Assembly (NCBI RefSeq): GCF_008330225.1 | Contig: NZ_CP042466.1 | Location: 3,156,001 to 3,220,000 of the forward strand | Reading direction: 5' to 3' | Length of the DNA stretch: 64,000 nt | Source: Geobacter sp. FeAm09 | GTDB lineage: Bacteria > Desulfobacterota > Desulfuromonadia > Geobacterales > Pseudopelobacteraceae | Shown here: piece after piece, positions 44,000 to 53,587 of the stretch | How positions within the stretch are numbered: the stretch's first letter is position 1 | How the letters are laid out: the number at the start of each line of letters is the position of its first letter | Program-made: the position numbers and the translations under genes | Notes under the pieces: model-generated | Seen by the model: only the letters and a program-made list of their open reading frames with translations | Databases searched by the model: none | What the model was told of the DNA's origin: nothing

Positions 44000-44039
44000 C
44001 CGTTTGGGTGCCCCGAACCGGATGCAGATTCGACGACAG

Positions 44040-44070
44040 AGGCGGCCCATCGGCCGCCTTCCGTTTCTTC
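44040..44070 (+). terminator. Hairpin terminator of the GGCGGCC family
   Basis: AGGCGGCC (44040-44047) pairs with GGCCGCCT (44052-44059) around CATC; T-rich CCGTTTCTTC follows. Confidence 0.6.
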
Positions 44071-44170
44071 GGGATACCGGTGCCGGGGCGGCGCATGCCT
44101 CCGGGAGGAGGCAGCGCGGCGGCGCAGAGGAACGGACACGTTTGAGAAAATACCGACTGAAGGTGAAATC

Positions 44171-44350
44171 ATGAGTCTATTCAACCTGTGGAACCCCGTG
44201 AAGGTTTGCCGCACCCGCATGATCAGCAAGGATTTTTTCGAGTGCAAGGTGAAACGCCCCGACCCCGAATTCTGCGAGCACTCCCTCCGCATGGGGGGAA
44301 GCTACATCTGCAACCATCTGGACCGCCTCGAATTCTCCAACAGGAAATAG
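44171..44350 (+). CDS. Small four-cysteine protein
   Basis: 59-residue ORF (MSLFNLWNPVKVCRTRM start, LDRLEFSNRK end). It has four Cys at positions 13, 25, 35 and 47, spaced 12, 10 and 12, which could form a metal site or two disulfides. GAAGGTG lies 6-8 bases before the ATG. No known domain. Coding potential rests on the start signal and even amino-acid composition. Confidence 0.55.
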   Translation: MSLFNLWNPVKVCRTRMISKDFFECKVKRPDPEFCEHSLRMGGSYICNHLDRLEFSNRK

Positions 44351-44420
44351 CGGGGCGGCGCCGTTTCCCGTGCGCCCTGAAACCGCCTGAACGCCACCCC
44401 GTGGCGATCGAGGAGACCCT

Positions 44421-45302
44421 ATGGGGATTTCCACACATCCTTCCGTCGTGACCATGCCGCCGGCCGAGAGGCCGTATCCCTCCATCCTCGCTTTCCTGTG
44501 CGGGAGATTCCCCGCTATCCCCCGGGAGGTCTGGGAAGAGCGGATCAGGGAAGGCAAGGTCATCGGCGAAGGGGGGCACCCCATAACCCTGGACGCGGAA
44601 TACGCCCCCCTGCGGCGGATCTTCTATTTTCGCGAGGTCGCCGCCGAGCCGGTCATCCCCTTTGCCGAAAAGATCCTGTTTCGGGACGACCATCTCCTGG
44701 TCGCCTGCAAGCCCCATTTCCTGCCCGTGACCCCCGGTGGACGGTATGTGGACGAATGCCTGCTGAACCGCCTGCGCAAAAGCACCGGGATCGAGGAGTT
44801 GGCGCCGCTGCACCGCATCGACCGGGAAACGGCCGGCCTGGTGCTTTTTTCCGTCAACCGGGAGAGCAGGGGGCTCTATAGCCGGCTGTTCCCGAATGGC
44901 CTCGTCGAAAAGAGCTACCAGGCCCTGGCGGTGTGCCCGCCGCTCCAGGAGCCGGGGACGTGGGACGTGGTGAACAGGATCGAACGGGGTGAGCCGTGGT
45001 TTCGGATGAAGACGGTGCCCGGCACCGCCAATGCCCGCTCCGTCATCCATCTGGTGGAGGTCAGGGGGGGCGTGGCCCGCTTCGTCCTGCACCCGCACAC
45101 CGGCAAGACCCATCAGTTGCGGCTCCATATGAGCGGTCTCGGTTTCGGGATCCTCAACGACCGGTACTACCCCGAGCTGCAGCCCGAGGGAGAGGACAAC
45201 TTCGCCACCCCGCTCCAGCTTGTCGCCCGAAGGCTGCGCTTCAGGGACCCCCTCAGCGGCCGGGACCGGGAATTCGTCTCCGGACGCACGCTGTCGTGGT
45301 AG
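44421..45302 (+). CDS. RluA-family pseudouridine synthase
   Basis: 293-residue RNA pseudouridine synthase. Catalytic Asp in PLHRIDRETAGLVLF (~131), with KPHFLPVTPGG and the late HPHTGKTHQLRLHM motif. An S4-like N-terminal segment is weak or absent. Target is rRNA or tRNA, unresolved. The ATG has AGGAGACC 6 bases upstream. Confidence 0.9.
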   Translation: MGISTHPSVVTMPPAERPYPSILAFLCGRFPAIPREVWEERIREGKVIGEGGHPITLDAEYAPLRRIFYFREVAAEPVIPFAEKILFRDDHLLVACKPHFLPVTPGGRYVDECLLNRLRKSTGIEELAPLHRIDRETAGLVLFSVNRESRGLYSRLFPNGLVEKSYQALAVCPPLQEPGTWDVVNRIERGEPWFRMKTVPGTANARSVIHLVEVRGGVARFVLHPHTGKTHQLRLHMSGLGFGILNDRYYPELQPEGEDNFATPLQLVARRLRFRDPLSGRDREFVSGRTLSW

Positions 45303-45463
45303 CCCGGCAGGGCCGCCCCGTGGGGATGGCCCCGATTCGCGTGACCGGCATCACAACATTTGCATCCGTTCCCATGTTATGGTAATCACTGGAGTGTCAT
45401 AGCCGCCCCGGATAATCGCCCGGACACCTGCGATCAACAGCCTGTACCCCGTAAAGGTCTATC

Positions 45464-46797
45464 GTGCGTCTCTTTTGCTGCCTCATTTCCTGCTGCCTGT
45501 TTTTTTCCGCGTCGCCCCTCTTCGCATCGGACGACCTCCTTGATTACGGGCGTATGGCCACCATCGACCTTCTCATGGAGCGGGCCATTGCCGGCAACCT
45601 CATCGCCGGCGGCGTCGTGGTGGTCGGAGACCACAACGGCATCCTCTCCAGCACCGCCCGCGGACGGCTGAGCGCCCGCCCGGACGCGCCGCCGCTCGAC
45701 GGGCGGACCATCTTCGACCTCGCCTCCCTGACCAAGGTCATCGCCACGGCGCCGGCGGTGATGAAACTGCTGGACGAGGGACGGATCTCCCTGACGGACC
45801 CCCTGCCCCTCTGGTTTCCCGAATTCAAGGGGTCCGAGCTGGAAAACGTCGCCATCATCCACCTGCTGACCCACACGTCAGGGCTCGCCGATTTCGACAT
45901 GGGTACGGAAGAGGCCATGAAAAACGCCATCCTCAGGGCGGCGGCGGAGAAAAACCGGCCGCGGCCGGGCAGCAGCTTCCACTATGCGGACATCAACTTC
46001 ATCCTGCTGGGCGAGCTGGTCCACCGGGTTTCAGGCAAGCCCCTGAACGCCTTCTGCCATGACGAGATCTTCGCGCCGCTTGCCGCTGCCGAGACCATGT
46101 TCCTGCCCCCCAGGACCTCGCGGGTCGGATCGCCCCCACGGTGGGGGGGGACGGCGGCATCGTGCAGGACCGGAATGCGCGCCGCCTCGGCAGCGTTGCG
46201 GGCCATGCCGGCCTGTTCAGCTCCGCCCAGGACCTTGCCCGGTTTGCCCGGCTGATGCTCGCCGGAGGGGCGCTTGACGGCAGGCGCATCCTGTCCGAGC
46301 AGACGGTGAAACAGATGACCACCCCGTTCTCCTGCCGCAACGGCACGGTCGTGCGCGGCCTGGGCTGGGACATGGCTTCTCCCTTTTCCGCGCCGAAAGG
46401 GAAACTCTTCTCGGAGGCATCCTTCGGCCACACCGGTTACAGCGGCTCTTCCATCTGGATCGACCCGAAGCAGGACCTGTTCGTGATTCTCCTGACCAAT
46501 CGCCTGGACTACCAGAATATCAGGCAGTTCAACAAACTGCGCAGCGACATCTCCACCCTTGCCGTGGCCGAGTTCCGCAAACCGGGCGATGGCCACGACC
46601 CGGCGGCGGCGCCGGAGGTTGCACGGATCGCCCCGGACCCGCACCAGAAGGTGGTTGAGCGGAAGCCTGCAACCGTTTCACACCGCGTCAGACTGGTGGC
46701 GGCGGCCTCCAAGCACGCCAAGGCGTACCGTCAGTACGCCAAAAAGAGCGGCAAAAACCATCGGCACAAACCCTATGGCCGGACCCGCCGGGCGTAG
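45464..46797 (+). pseudogene. Serine hydrolase (beta-lactamase/esterase family), frameshifted
   Basis: A class C-like serine hydrolase read in two frames. Part one (45464-~46110) has a signal peptide and the S-x-x-K nucleophile ASLTKVI, the second motif YADINF and LTHTSGLAD. Part two (from ~46112, frame +1) continues APTVGGDGGIVQD, GHAGLFSSAQDLARF and the late HTGYSG motif, then a basic His/Lys/Arg tail. The break lies in a C6 run at 46106-46111; one extra C would restore FLPPQDLAGRIAPT. Either a real mutation, a phase-variable tract, or a sequence error. Confidence 0.85.
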
Positions 46798-46841
46798 AGC
46801 CCCGGAGGGGCCCCCGCAGCGCAGGGAACAGGTGACGGCAG

Positions 46842-46880
46842 AACGGCAAAGGGCGGCCCCACGGCAGCCCTTTGCCGTTT
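46842..46880 (+). terminator. Intrinsic terminator after the serine hydrolase
   Basis: AACGGCAAAGGGC (46842-46854) pairs with GCCCTTTGCCGTT (46866-46878) around GGCCCCACGGCA and is followed by TTTCC. Confidence 0.75.
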
Positions 46881-47062
46881 TCCGTGGGTGCGGCGTTTTC
46901 CATCTCCCCGGAGCAGCCGCTGGACGGCGGAACTGCGCCGTTCTTGACGGGGAAGCGGCATGGCGGCACAAGGCGCCCATTGCAGTGTACCCCCTTTTGT
47001 GCTATTCCCAGAACCTGGCGGCACAAAGGTATTTCACACGCGCCGCTGCAGGAGTCTGATGG

Positions 47063-47599
47063 ATGGAACCGTTTTCCGTAGCCCAATGCGTCGGGTATGT
47101 TGCCTTCGTTCTCGGGGTGACGGCCTTTTTTCAAAAGATCGATCACCGCCTGAAGTTCTTCAACGGAGCGGAATGCCTCGCTTACGCGGTGCATTTCACG
47201 CTTCTGGGAAACCTCCCCGGCGCGGCCAGCGCCCTCATATCCAGCGGGCGCTCGTTCCTCGCCATAAAGATCCGTTCCCCCCTGCTGGCCGTGGTGATCA
47301 TCGGCCTCAACATGGCCGTCGGGCTCACCCTGGCCAAAAGCGGGGTCGGCTGGTTTCCCGTGGGCGCCTCGAGCATCGCCACCCTGGCGGTCTTCACCAT
47401 GCGGGGAATCCCCATGCGCCTGGCCCTGCTGGTCAGCACGTTCCTCTGGCTGGCCAACAACATCATCTGCGGCTCCATCGGCGGCACGCTCCTGGAAACG
47501 ATCATCGCCATCGTCAACGGTTCGACCATGGTCCGCATTCTCAGGTCGCCCGAACGGGACCTTGCCGGGGCCGGCGGCGCGGTGGGCAGGGCGGAATGA
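47063..47599 (+). CDS. YgjV-family inner-membrane protein
   Basis: 178-residue membrane protein with about six short hydrophobic helices. YgjV family marks: VGYVAFVLGVTAFFQ, ECLAYAVHFTLLG, GASSIATLAVF, WLANNIICGSIGG. Function unknown. AGGAG lies about 9 bases before the ATG. Confidence 0.8.
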   Translation: MEPFSVAQCVGYVAFVLGVTAFFQKIDHRLKFFNGAECLAYAVHFTLLGNLPGAASALISSGRSFLAIKIRSPLLAVVIIGLNMAVGLTLAKSGVGWFPVGASSIATLAVFTMRGIPMRLALLVSTFLWLANNIICGSIGGTLLETIIAIVNGSTMVRILRSPERDLAGAGGAVGRAE

Positions 47600-47648
47600 C
47601 GACAGGGTACGGCACCATGCGTAAAGCGTTTTTCGACACCTTGATAGT

Positions 47649-49637
47649 GTGGGACAGACTATTTTGAATCTCCTCAGCGACATCCGTGGTAAAAGGCTGC
47701 TGCATGCCGCCCTCCTGGCATTGTCCCTGGTCCTGGCCCTGACCGGCCGGGCCGCTGCCCAGGGCGGCTTTGCCGCCTACCCCCCCCTGGCGCCCGACTA
47801 TAGCTCCATCAAGGTTTTCGACAACCAGGGGCGGTATGTCGGTCGCCTCCTGTCGGAGAAACGGTACTGGGCAACCATCGACCGCATCCCCTCCTTTCTG
47901 CAGAAAGCGGTGGTGGCGGTTGAAGACGCCCGCTTTTACGAACATGGCGGGATCGATATCCGCGGCATCGCCCGGGCCCTGGTGAAGGATGTGGTCAAGG
48001 GGAAAATGGTCGAGGGGGGCTCGACCATCACCCAGCAGTTGATCAAGAACAAGTACCTGTCCGGCGCGAAGACCATCGAGCGCAAGCTGGACGAAGCCCG
48101 CCTGGCCATGGATTTCGAAAAGAAATATACCAAGAAGCAGATTCTGGAGATGTATTTCAACGAGATCTATTATGGCAACGGGGCCTGGGGCATCGTCCAG
48201 GCGGCCCGCATCTATTTCGACAAGAACCCGGAGGACCTGACCGAGGCCGAGTGCGCCCTCCTGGCCGGCGTGCCCAAGAATCCGGGCCGTTACAATCCGC
48301 TGGGCAAGGGGGCCAACGTCACGCGGCGGCGGGATGTGGTCCTCAAACGGATGGTGGACCTGAATATCATCACCCCCCGCCAGAAACAGCGGTTGAGGAC
48401 CCAGCGGGTTACCTTCATGCCGTCGGGACAGGCCCCCCAGTATCTGGCCCATATCCGGGCCAAACTCATGGAGCGGTACGGTGCGGAGGTTATCGAACAG
48501 GGGGGGCTGGAGGTGACCGCGGCCCTGGACTTGAACCTGCAGAAACAGGCGGAACAGGCGCTGGCCGAGGGGGTGAAACGCATCTCCCCCCACCTGCAGG
48601 GGGCCTTGGTGTGCCTTGATCCCGCCACGGGGGACGTGCTGGCGGCCGTGGGGGGCGTCGGCGTTACCAAGGGCTCCTATAACCGGGCCTTTTCCGCCAA
48701 ACGCCAGCCCGGGTCGGCCATCAAGCCGCTGATCTACGCCGCGGCCCTGGAAAAGGGGATTACCGCCGGCAGCATCTGGAGCGATGCGCCGGTGGCCTAC
48801 GACCGGGGCAACAATCAGGTCTGGAAACCGCAGAACTACGGGAGGGAGCAGTACGGCGAGCTTTCCCTGAGGCGAGCCCTGGCATATTCCAGCAACGTCG
48901 TCACGGTCAAGGTGCTCGAGGCCATCGGGGTGCCGTATTTTGCCGATTTCGCCGGGAAAATGGGGCTGCCGTTGCGGGCCCAGAACGGCCTTTCCCTGGC
49001 CCTGGGGACGGATGAGGTCACCCTGAACGACCTGGTCCAGGCGTATACCCCCCTGGCCACCGGGGGCATGCACTCCGAAGGGCGGACCATTATCCGGATC
49101 TATGACCACCGGCGCCACGCCTGGACGGAGAATCCCCCGATCGTCGCCCCGACCCTGGCGCCCGCCACCGCCTTTGTCACCACCCAGATGCTGAAGGACG
49201 TCATGACCTACGGCACCGCGAAATCCCTCAGAAAATTCAGCCAGCAGCACCCGGCCGCCGGGAAGACCGGCACCACGGACGACTACCGGGATGCCTGGTT
49301 CGTCGGCTATACCCCCCAGGTAATAACCGGCGTCTGGGTGGGGTACGACAAGCCCCGGCCCGGCGGGAGGGGCTTTACCGGAGGCGCGGTCGCCGCCCCC
49401 ATCTGGGAGCGGTTCATGCGCCGGGCCGTGGCCGCGAGGCCGGCTGTCGATTTTCCCAGGCCGGATGCGGTGGTTTCCGTTGCCATCGACCCGGTCACGG
49501 GCTACCTGGCGACGGCGGAGTGCCCCAAGAAGCACGATGAATTCTATATCGCCGGAACCGAGCCCACCCGCTACTGCCCCAAACATGGCGGAGGCGAGGC
49601 CGTGCCCGTGCCGGCCCCGCCGGCACCACAACAGTGA
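47649..49637 (+). CDS. Bifunctional penicillin-binding protein (PBP1-type)
   Basis: 662-residue peptidoglycan synthase. Signal-anchor helix (~17-37), GT51 glycosyltransferase (~65-235) with EDARFYEHGGID and EGGSTITQQLIKN, then transpeptidase (~310-600) with SAIKPL (SxxK), SSN (AYSSNVV) and KTGTTDD. C-terminal Pro-rich tail with two Cys pairs (AECPKK, RYCPKH). Start: GTG 47649 or nearby TTG; no strong ribosome-binding site. Confidence 0.92.
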   Translation: MGQTILNLLSDIRGKRLLHAALLALSLVLALTGRAAAQGGFAAYPPLAPDYSSIKVFDNQGRYVGRLLSEKRYWATIDRIPSFLQKAVVAVEDARFYEHGGIDIRGIARALVKDVVKGKMVEGGSTITQQLIKNKYLSGAKTIERKLDEARLAMDFEKKYTKKQILEMYFNEIYYGNGAWGIVQAARIYFDKNPEDLTEAECALLAGVPKNPGRYNPLGKGANVTRRRDVVLKRMVDLNIITPRQKQRLRTQRVTFMPSGQAPQYLAHIRAKLMERYGAEVIEQGGLEVTAALDLNLQKQAEQALAEGVKRISPHLQGALVCLDPATGDVLAAVGGVGVTKGSYNRAFSAKRQPGSAIKPLIYAAALEKGITAGSIWSDAPVAYDRGNNQVWKPQNYGREQYGELSLRRALAYSSNVVTVKVLEAIGVPYFADFAGKMGLPLRAQNGLSLALGTDEVTLNDLVQAYTPLATGGMHSEGRTIIRIYDHRRHAWTENPPIVAPTLAPATAFVTTQMLKDVMTYGTAKSLRKFSQQHPAAGKTGTTDDYRDAWFVGYTPQVITGVWVGYDKPRPGGRGFTGGAVAAPIWERFMRRAVAARPAVDFPRPDAVVSVAIDPVTGYLATAECPKKHDEFYIAGTEPTRYCPKHGGGEAVPVPAPPAPQQ

Positions 49638-49651
49638 AAAGGAGAAGGAAT

Positions 49652-50515
49652 ATGCCCCAGTTCGGTTTTCTCGGTCTCGGCATCATGGGTAACGCCATGG
49701 CGGCCAATCTGGTGCGGGCCGGTTTCCCGGTCACGGTCTGGAACCGCAACCCGGCAAAATGCGCCCCCCTGGTGGCCCTGGGGGCACGCCAGGGGGGAAG
49801 CCCCCGGGAGGTGGCGGCAGCCTGCGACATTACCTTTGCCATGCTCGCCGACCCCGCCGCCGCCACGGAGGTCTGCTTCGGCCCGGATGGGGTGCTGGAG
49901 GGGATCGGCGCCGGGCGCGGCTACATCGACATGTCCACCGTGGACGACGTAACCGCCCGCGCCGTCGCCGGGGCGGTGGCCGACCGCGGCGGCCGCTTCC
50001 TCGAGGCGCCGGTTTCCGGCACGAAAAAGCCGGCCGAGGACGGCACCCTGATCATCCTGGCCGCAGGCGACCGGGGGTTGTACGACGAGGCCGCCCCGGC
50101 CCTGGACAGGATGGGGAAGAAGCGCCTCTACCTGGGGGCGGTCGGCCAGGGGGCGCGCATGAAGCTGGTGGTGAACGCGATCATGGGAGGAATGGTGACG
50201 GCCCTCTGCGAGGGGGTGGCCCTTGGCCAGAAAGGGGGACTCGACGGTGCCGAGATCCTGGAGGCCCTCGATGCCGGCGCGCTCGCCAACCCGCTCTTCA
50301 AGGGCAAGGGACCGATGCTGCTCAAGGGCGAATACCCCACCAGCTTTCCGCTCAAGCACATGCAGAAGGACTTGCGCCTTGCCGTGGCCCTGGGGGATGA
50401 ACTGGGGCAGCCGCTCCACTGCATCGCCGCGGTCAACGAGACCTTCAAGCGGGCGCGCATGGCAGGGCACGCCGACGAGGACCTTGCCGCGGTCTTCCAG
50501 GTCATCAAACAATAG
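49652..50515 (+). CDS. Beta-hydroxyacid dehydrogenase (glyoxylate/succinic semialdehyde reductase type)
   Basis: 287-residue NAD(P)-dependent reductase. Start at 49652 (MPQFGFLGLG) has AAGGAGAAGG upstream. Dinucleotide site GFLGLGIMGNAMA, substrate loop FLEAPVSGTKKPAEDG, catalytic Lys in KLVVNAIMGG, and the C-terminal KHMQKDLRLA. Structures of close Geobacter homologues act on succinic semialdehyde and glyoxylate; 3-hydroxyisobutyrate is an alternative. Confidence 0.9.
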   Translation: MPQFGFLGLGIMGNAMAANLVRAGFPVTVWNRNPAKCAPLVALGARQGGSPREVAAACDITFAMLADPAAATEVCFGPDGVLEGIGAGRGYIDMSTVDDVTARAVAGAVADRGGRFLEAPVSGTKKPAEDGTLIILAAGDRGLYDEAAPALDRMGKKRLYLGAVGQGARMKLVVNAIMGGMVTALCEGVALGQKGGLDGAEILEALDAGALANPLFKGKGPMLLKGEYPTSFPLKHMQKDLRLAVALGDELGQPLHCIAAVNETFKRARMAGHADEDLAAVFQVIKQ

Positions 50516-50605
50516 GACGGAACCGGCGGGAGTGCGGCGGGGGAGAGGCATCGGCATGAACAAGAGGTCGCGGGTCACCGGGAGGATGGGCGGAGGGGGC
50601 ATGAC

Positions 50606-51100
50606 ATGAAGTTTACCCTCCTGACCCATTCCAAGGAGTTCGGCAAACGTTCCAATACCGGGAAACTGGTGCTGGAGGTCCTGGGAGACGCGGCCGAGCA
50701 GGTCCGCTGGGACCGGCTGAACCCGCCCGCCGGACTCATGGAGGACATCGAGGCGGGCGGCGTGGCCCTGGTCTATCCCGGCGCACCGGACGAGAGTGAC
50801 GACGACCTGACCGGTATCGATCATTTCGTCCTCATCGACGGCACCTGGCACGAGGCGCGCAAGATCCACCAGCGAAGCCCCTATCTCCTGAAACTCCGCC
50901 GGGTCTGCCTCAAGCCGGCCGGCACCTCCCGCTACAACCTCCGGAAGAACCAGAAAGAGGCCTGTCTCTGCACCGCGGAGTGCGTGATGGAAATCCTGCG
51001 CGGTACGGGGAGGAACGAAGAGGCGGAGCAGCTGCTGGAGCGCTTCCTGGCATTCATCAGGCCCCCCGGAGCCATGCGGGGAGCGGTGCCGGGACACTGA
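50606..51100 (+). CDS. DTW-domain tRNA-uridine aminocarboxypropyltransferase, short form
   Basis: 164-residue DTW protein, expected to make acp3U in tRNA. The DTW motif LIDGTWHEARKIHQR and the SAM-side SRYNLRKNQKEACLCTAE are present. The N-terminal cysteine cluster of longer members (for example YfiP) is absent, so this is the short architecture. GGAGG is upstream of ATG 50606. Confidence 0.85.
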   Translation: MKFTLLTHSKEFGKRSNTGKLVLEVLGDAAEQVRWDRLNPPAGLMEDIEAGGVALVYPGAPDESDDDLTGIDHFVLIDGTWHEARKIHQRSPYLLKLRRVCLKPAGTSRYNLRKNQKEACLCTAECVMEILRGTGRNEEAEQLLERFLAFIRPPGAMRGAVPGH

Positions 51101-51129
51101 GACGGCGACGGCGAGCCTCGAAGCTCACA

Positions 51130-51534
51130 TCATCCCCCCGGCCGGCTCTCGCCGCCTCTGAGGGCATCGACGCTCCAGATCCCGCCCCCCTGGGTGGCGA
51201 TACACAGGAACACGAAACAGTAGATCACCGCCAGCTCGCCGTTGTTCTGGATCGGCAGCAGCGCCTTCGTTCCGTGGGCCATCCAGTACGCCACGGCCAT
51301 CTGCCCGCTGGTGATGAAAGCCGCCCAGCGGGTGAAGAGCCCGATCATGACCAGAATGCCGCCAATCAACTCGATCGGGCCGGCGACGTAGGTAATGAAT
51401 GGGGGAACCCCCGGCGGCATGGGGACCGGGATGCCGAAAAGCTTCTGGACGCCGTGCCAGAGAAAGAGAAAGCCGACGACGATCCGCATCAGGGCGTACC
51501 CTTGGGCGTTGTAGGGCGACAAAAAGGACTTCAT
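51130..51534 (-). CDS. DoxX family membrane protein
   Basis: 134-residue protein with four hydrophobic helices. DoxX pattern MRIVVGFLFLWHGVQKLFG, GPIELIGGILVMIGLFTRWAAF and GQMAVAYWMAH. The family includes quinone-linked oxidases and small stress membrane proteins; function here unknown. AGGAGG is 6-9 bases before the ATG. Confidence 0.88.
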   Translation of the reverse strand: MKSFLSPYNAQGYALMRIVVGFLFLWHGVQKLFGIPVPMPPGVPPFITYVAGPIELIGGILVMIGLFTRWAAFITSGQMAVAYWMAHGTKALLPIQNNGELAVIYCFVFLCIATQGGGIWSVDALRGGESRPGG

Positions 51535-51570
51535 GGCAGCACCTCCTGGTGATGGTGGCCGGTTACGGGG

Positions 51571-52041
51571 TCATTTCGCGGCACAGAGGGCCGCGGCGCG
51601 CGCACCGATCTCTTCCGGCGCCACGTCTTCCGTATGGGTGGCAATCGACCATTTGTGCCCGAACGGGTCGGCGACCGTGCCCATGCGGTCACCCCAGAAC
51701 TGGTCCGCAACCGGCATCAGCAGCGTGGCGCCTGCCGCGACCGCACGGTTCACCACCTCGTCCACATCGGCAACGTACAGGACAATGGATACGGCGGTGC
51801 CCCCCAGGGTCTGCGGGCTGAGGGCATGCCACTCGGGCGATTCATCGCACAGCATGACCGGCGAATCGCCGATCACGATTTCGGCGTGCATCAATTTGCC
51901 GTCGGGTTTTGGCAGGCGCATGCACTCCGTGGCGCCGAACGCCTCTTTATAGAATTCAATGGCTTTGGCGGCGTTGGTGATGATCAGGTAGGGGGTCGCC
52001 GTGTGATAGCCGTCAGGGATCGGTTTTACCGTGGTGCCCAT
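51571..52041 (-). CDS. VOC-family (glyoxalase/PhnB-like) protein
   Basis: 156-residue vicinal oxygen chelate protein. Start at 52041 (MGTTVKPIP) follows GGGAGGAA. The paired beta-alpha-beta units read PYLIITNAAKAIEFYKEAFG and VSIVLYVADVDEVVNRAVAAGA (two pieces each), ending DPFGHKWSIATH. PhnB-like members are often of unknown reaction. It follows the DoxX gene closely, perhaps an operon. Confidence 0.85.
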   Translation of the reverse strand: MGTTVKPIPDGYHTATPYLIITNAAKAIEFYKEAFGATECMRLPKPDGKLMHAEIVIGDSPVMLCDESPEWHALSPQTLGGTAVSIVLYVADVDEVVNRAVAAGATLLMPVADQFWGDRMGTVADPFGHKWSIATHTEDVAPEEIGARAAALCAAK

Positions 52042-52386
52042 GATGTTCCTCCCTTCTGGAGCGTCACGCGAACGGGACTGTTTCTCCGCGCTCATGGGAA
52101 TCGCCCCTTTATAAAGATTATTTTAGTCCCTTGCCGAAAAAAGGCAATACGCCGTTGTATGGCCGGGCGACCGGCAGGGGGAGCTGCGGAAAACCGGCCG
52201 CACGCGGGCCGGCCTTGCAGCGTTGCCGGGGCGTTCCGGCGCTTCTCGCGGCTTCAGCCGCTGATGGCCGCATGAAGACGGTTGAAATTTTTTGGCTCAT
52301 CCCCAATACTTGTGCAGAAGGTTACAGACCACCCAAACCTCTGCGCCGGGACACGACCCGGCAGAGGAGCGAGGATATCACCACAC

Positions 52387-52929
52387 ATGGCACTGCCGTC
52401 CAAAGTCTACAAAGCGGCCCTCCAACTCTCGGACGTGGACCATGGCGTCTACGAAACCCTGCAGGCAACGGTCGCCCAGCATCCTTCGGAAACCGAGGAA
52501 CGGCTTGTCTCCCGGTTGCTGGCCTACGCGATCTTCCATGAAGCCGAGCTGACGTTCACCAAGGGGATCAGCGCCACGGACGAACCGGACCTTTGGGTGA
52601 AACGGGGCGACGACAGGGTGCGGCTCTGGGTCGAGGTCGGCCTGCCGGAGGCGGACCGTGTCATCAAGGCGAGCCGCCACTCGGAACGGGTCGCCCTGCT
52701 CGCCTGCGGCAGGCAACTCGCCACATGGGACCAGCAGCAGTTGCCCAAACTGGAGAAGCTGGCCAATCTCACCATCGTCAGCATCGACCCGGCCATGATC
52801 GCCCGGCTGGTCGCGCTGCTGGACCGCTCCATCGCCTGGTCGGTCACCATCACCGAAGGCACGCTCTATCTGACCTGCGGCGCAGAAACCGTGGAGAGCC
52901 CCCTCCTGGTAAAGGTGGGCAGCCGGTGA
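52387..52929 (+). CDS. YaeQ family protein
   Basis: 180-residue protein with a PD-(D/E)xK-like fold. YaeQ marks: KAALQLSDVDHGVY, ERLVSRLLAYAIFH, DEPDLWVK, LWVEVGLPEADRV and the C-terminal ITEGTLYLT. Function unknown. Start at 52387 (MALPSKVYK). Confidence 0.88.
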   Translation: MALPSKVYKAALQLSDVDHGVYETLQATVAQHPSETEERLVSRLLAYAIFHEAELTFTKGISATDEPDLWVKRGDDRVRLWVEVGLPEADRVIKASRHSERVALLACGRQLATWDQQQLPKLEKLANLTIVSIDPAMIARLVALLDRSIAWSVTITEGTLYLTCGAETVESPLLVKVGSR

Positions 52930-53008
52930 GCCCGGCGGGCGGAACCAGCCGCATCGCCGCTCCATGTGCGACAGCCACACCCATCACGACCGTCACGAAG
53001 GGAACACC

Positions 53009-53479
53009 ATGACCACGAACGATCTTCTCCGCGGCCTGCGGTACGCCCTGAAACTGAATGGCGAGGCCATCGCCGAACTGTGTGCGTTGGGCGGGCATGA
53101 AATCAAACCGATAGAGGTGCTGAAACTGCTGAAAAAGGAAGAGGAGACCGGTTTTATGGCCTGCGACGAGGCGGTGATGCGGGCCTTTCTGGACGGCCTG
53201 ATCGTTTCCCGGCGCGGCGCGCAGGAGCCGAAACCCGGTGCGCCCACGGCGCCGGACGCGGCGTTGAACAACAACCTCATCCTGCGCAAGCTCAGAATCG
53301 CGTTGGAGCTGAACGACGAGGGGATGCTCGCGGTCCTGGCAAAGGCCGGGGTCCAGCTTTCCAAATCCGAATTGTCCGCCATGTTCCGGGCAAAAGGGCA
53401 CAGGAACTACAAGCCCTGCGGCGACCAGGTCCTCCGCAACTTCATCCGCGGCCTGGCGCTTGGCGGGGGCAACACCTAG
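53009..53479 (+). CDS. DUF1456 family protein (YehS-like)
   Basis: 156-residue protein made of two similar ~65-residue repeats, each with the NNDLL/NNNLILRKLRIAL and late C-G-D-x-V-L-R-x-F segments (DLLRGLRYALKLN ... CDEAVMRAFLDGL, and LILRKLRIALELN ... CGDQVLRNFIRGL). Family function unknown. GAAGGG is 7 bases before ATG 53009. Confidence 0.88.
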   Translation: MTTNDLLRGLRYALKLNGEAIAELCALGGHEIKPIEVLKLLKKEEETGFMACDEAVMRAFLDGLIVSRRGAQEPKPGAPTAPDAALNNNLILRKLRIALELNDEGMLAVLAKAGVQLSKSELSAMFRAKGHRNYKPCGDQVLRNFIRGLALGGGNT

Positions 53480-53587
53480 CCGGCAGCGGCATGTGCCCGG
53501 AATTTCGGGGGGCGGTCCGCTTGATGGCATGCGGTCCGCCCCCTTTTTTACGCCAGCGTTACCGAAACAGCCGGAGAGGTGCGAGCC

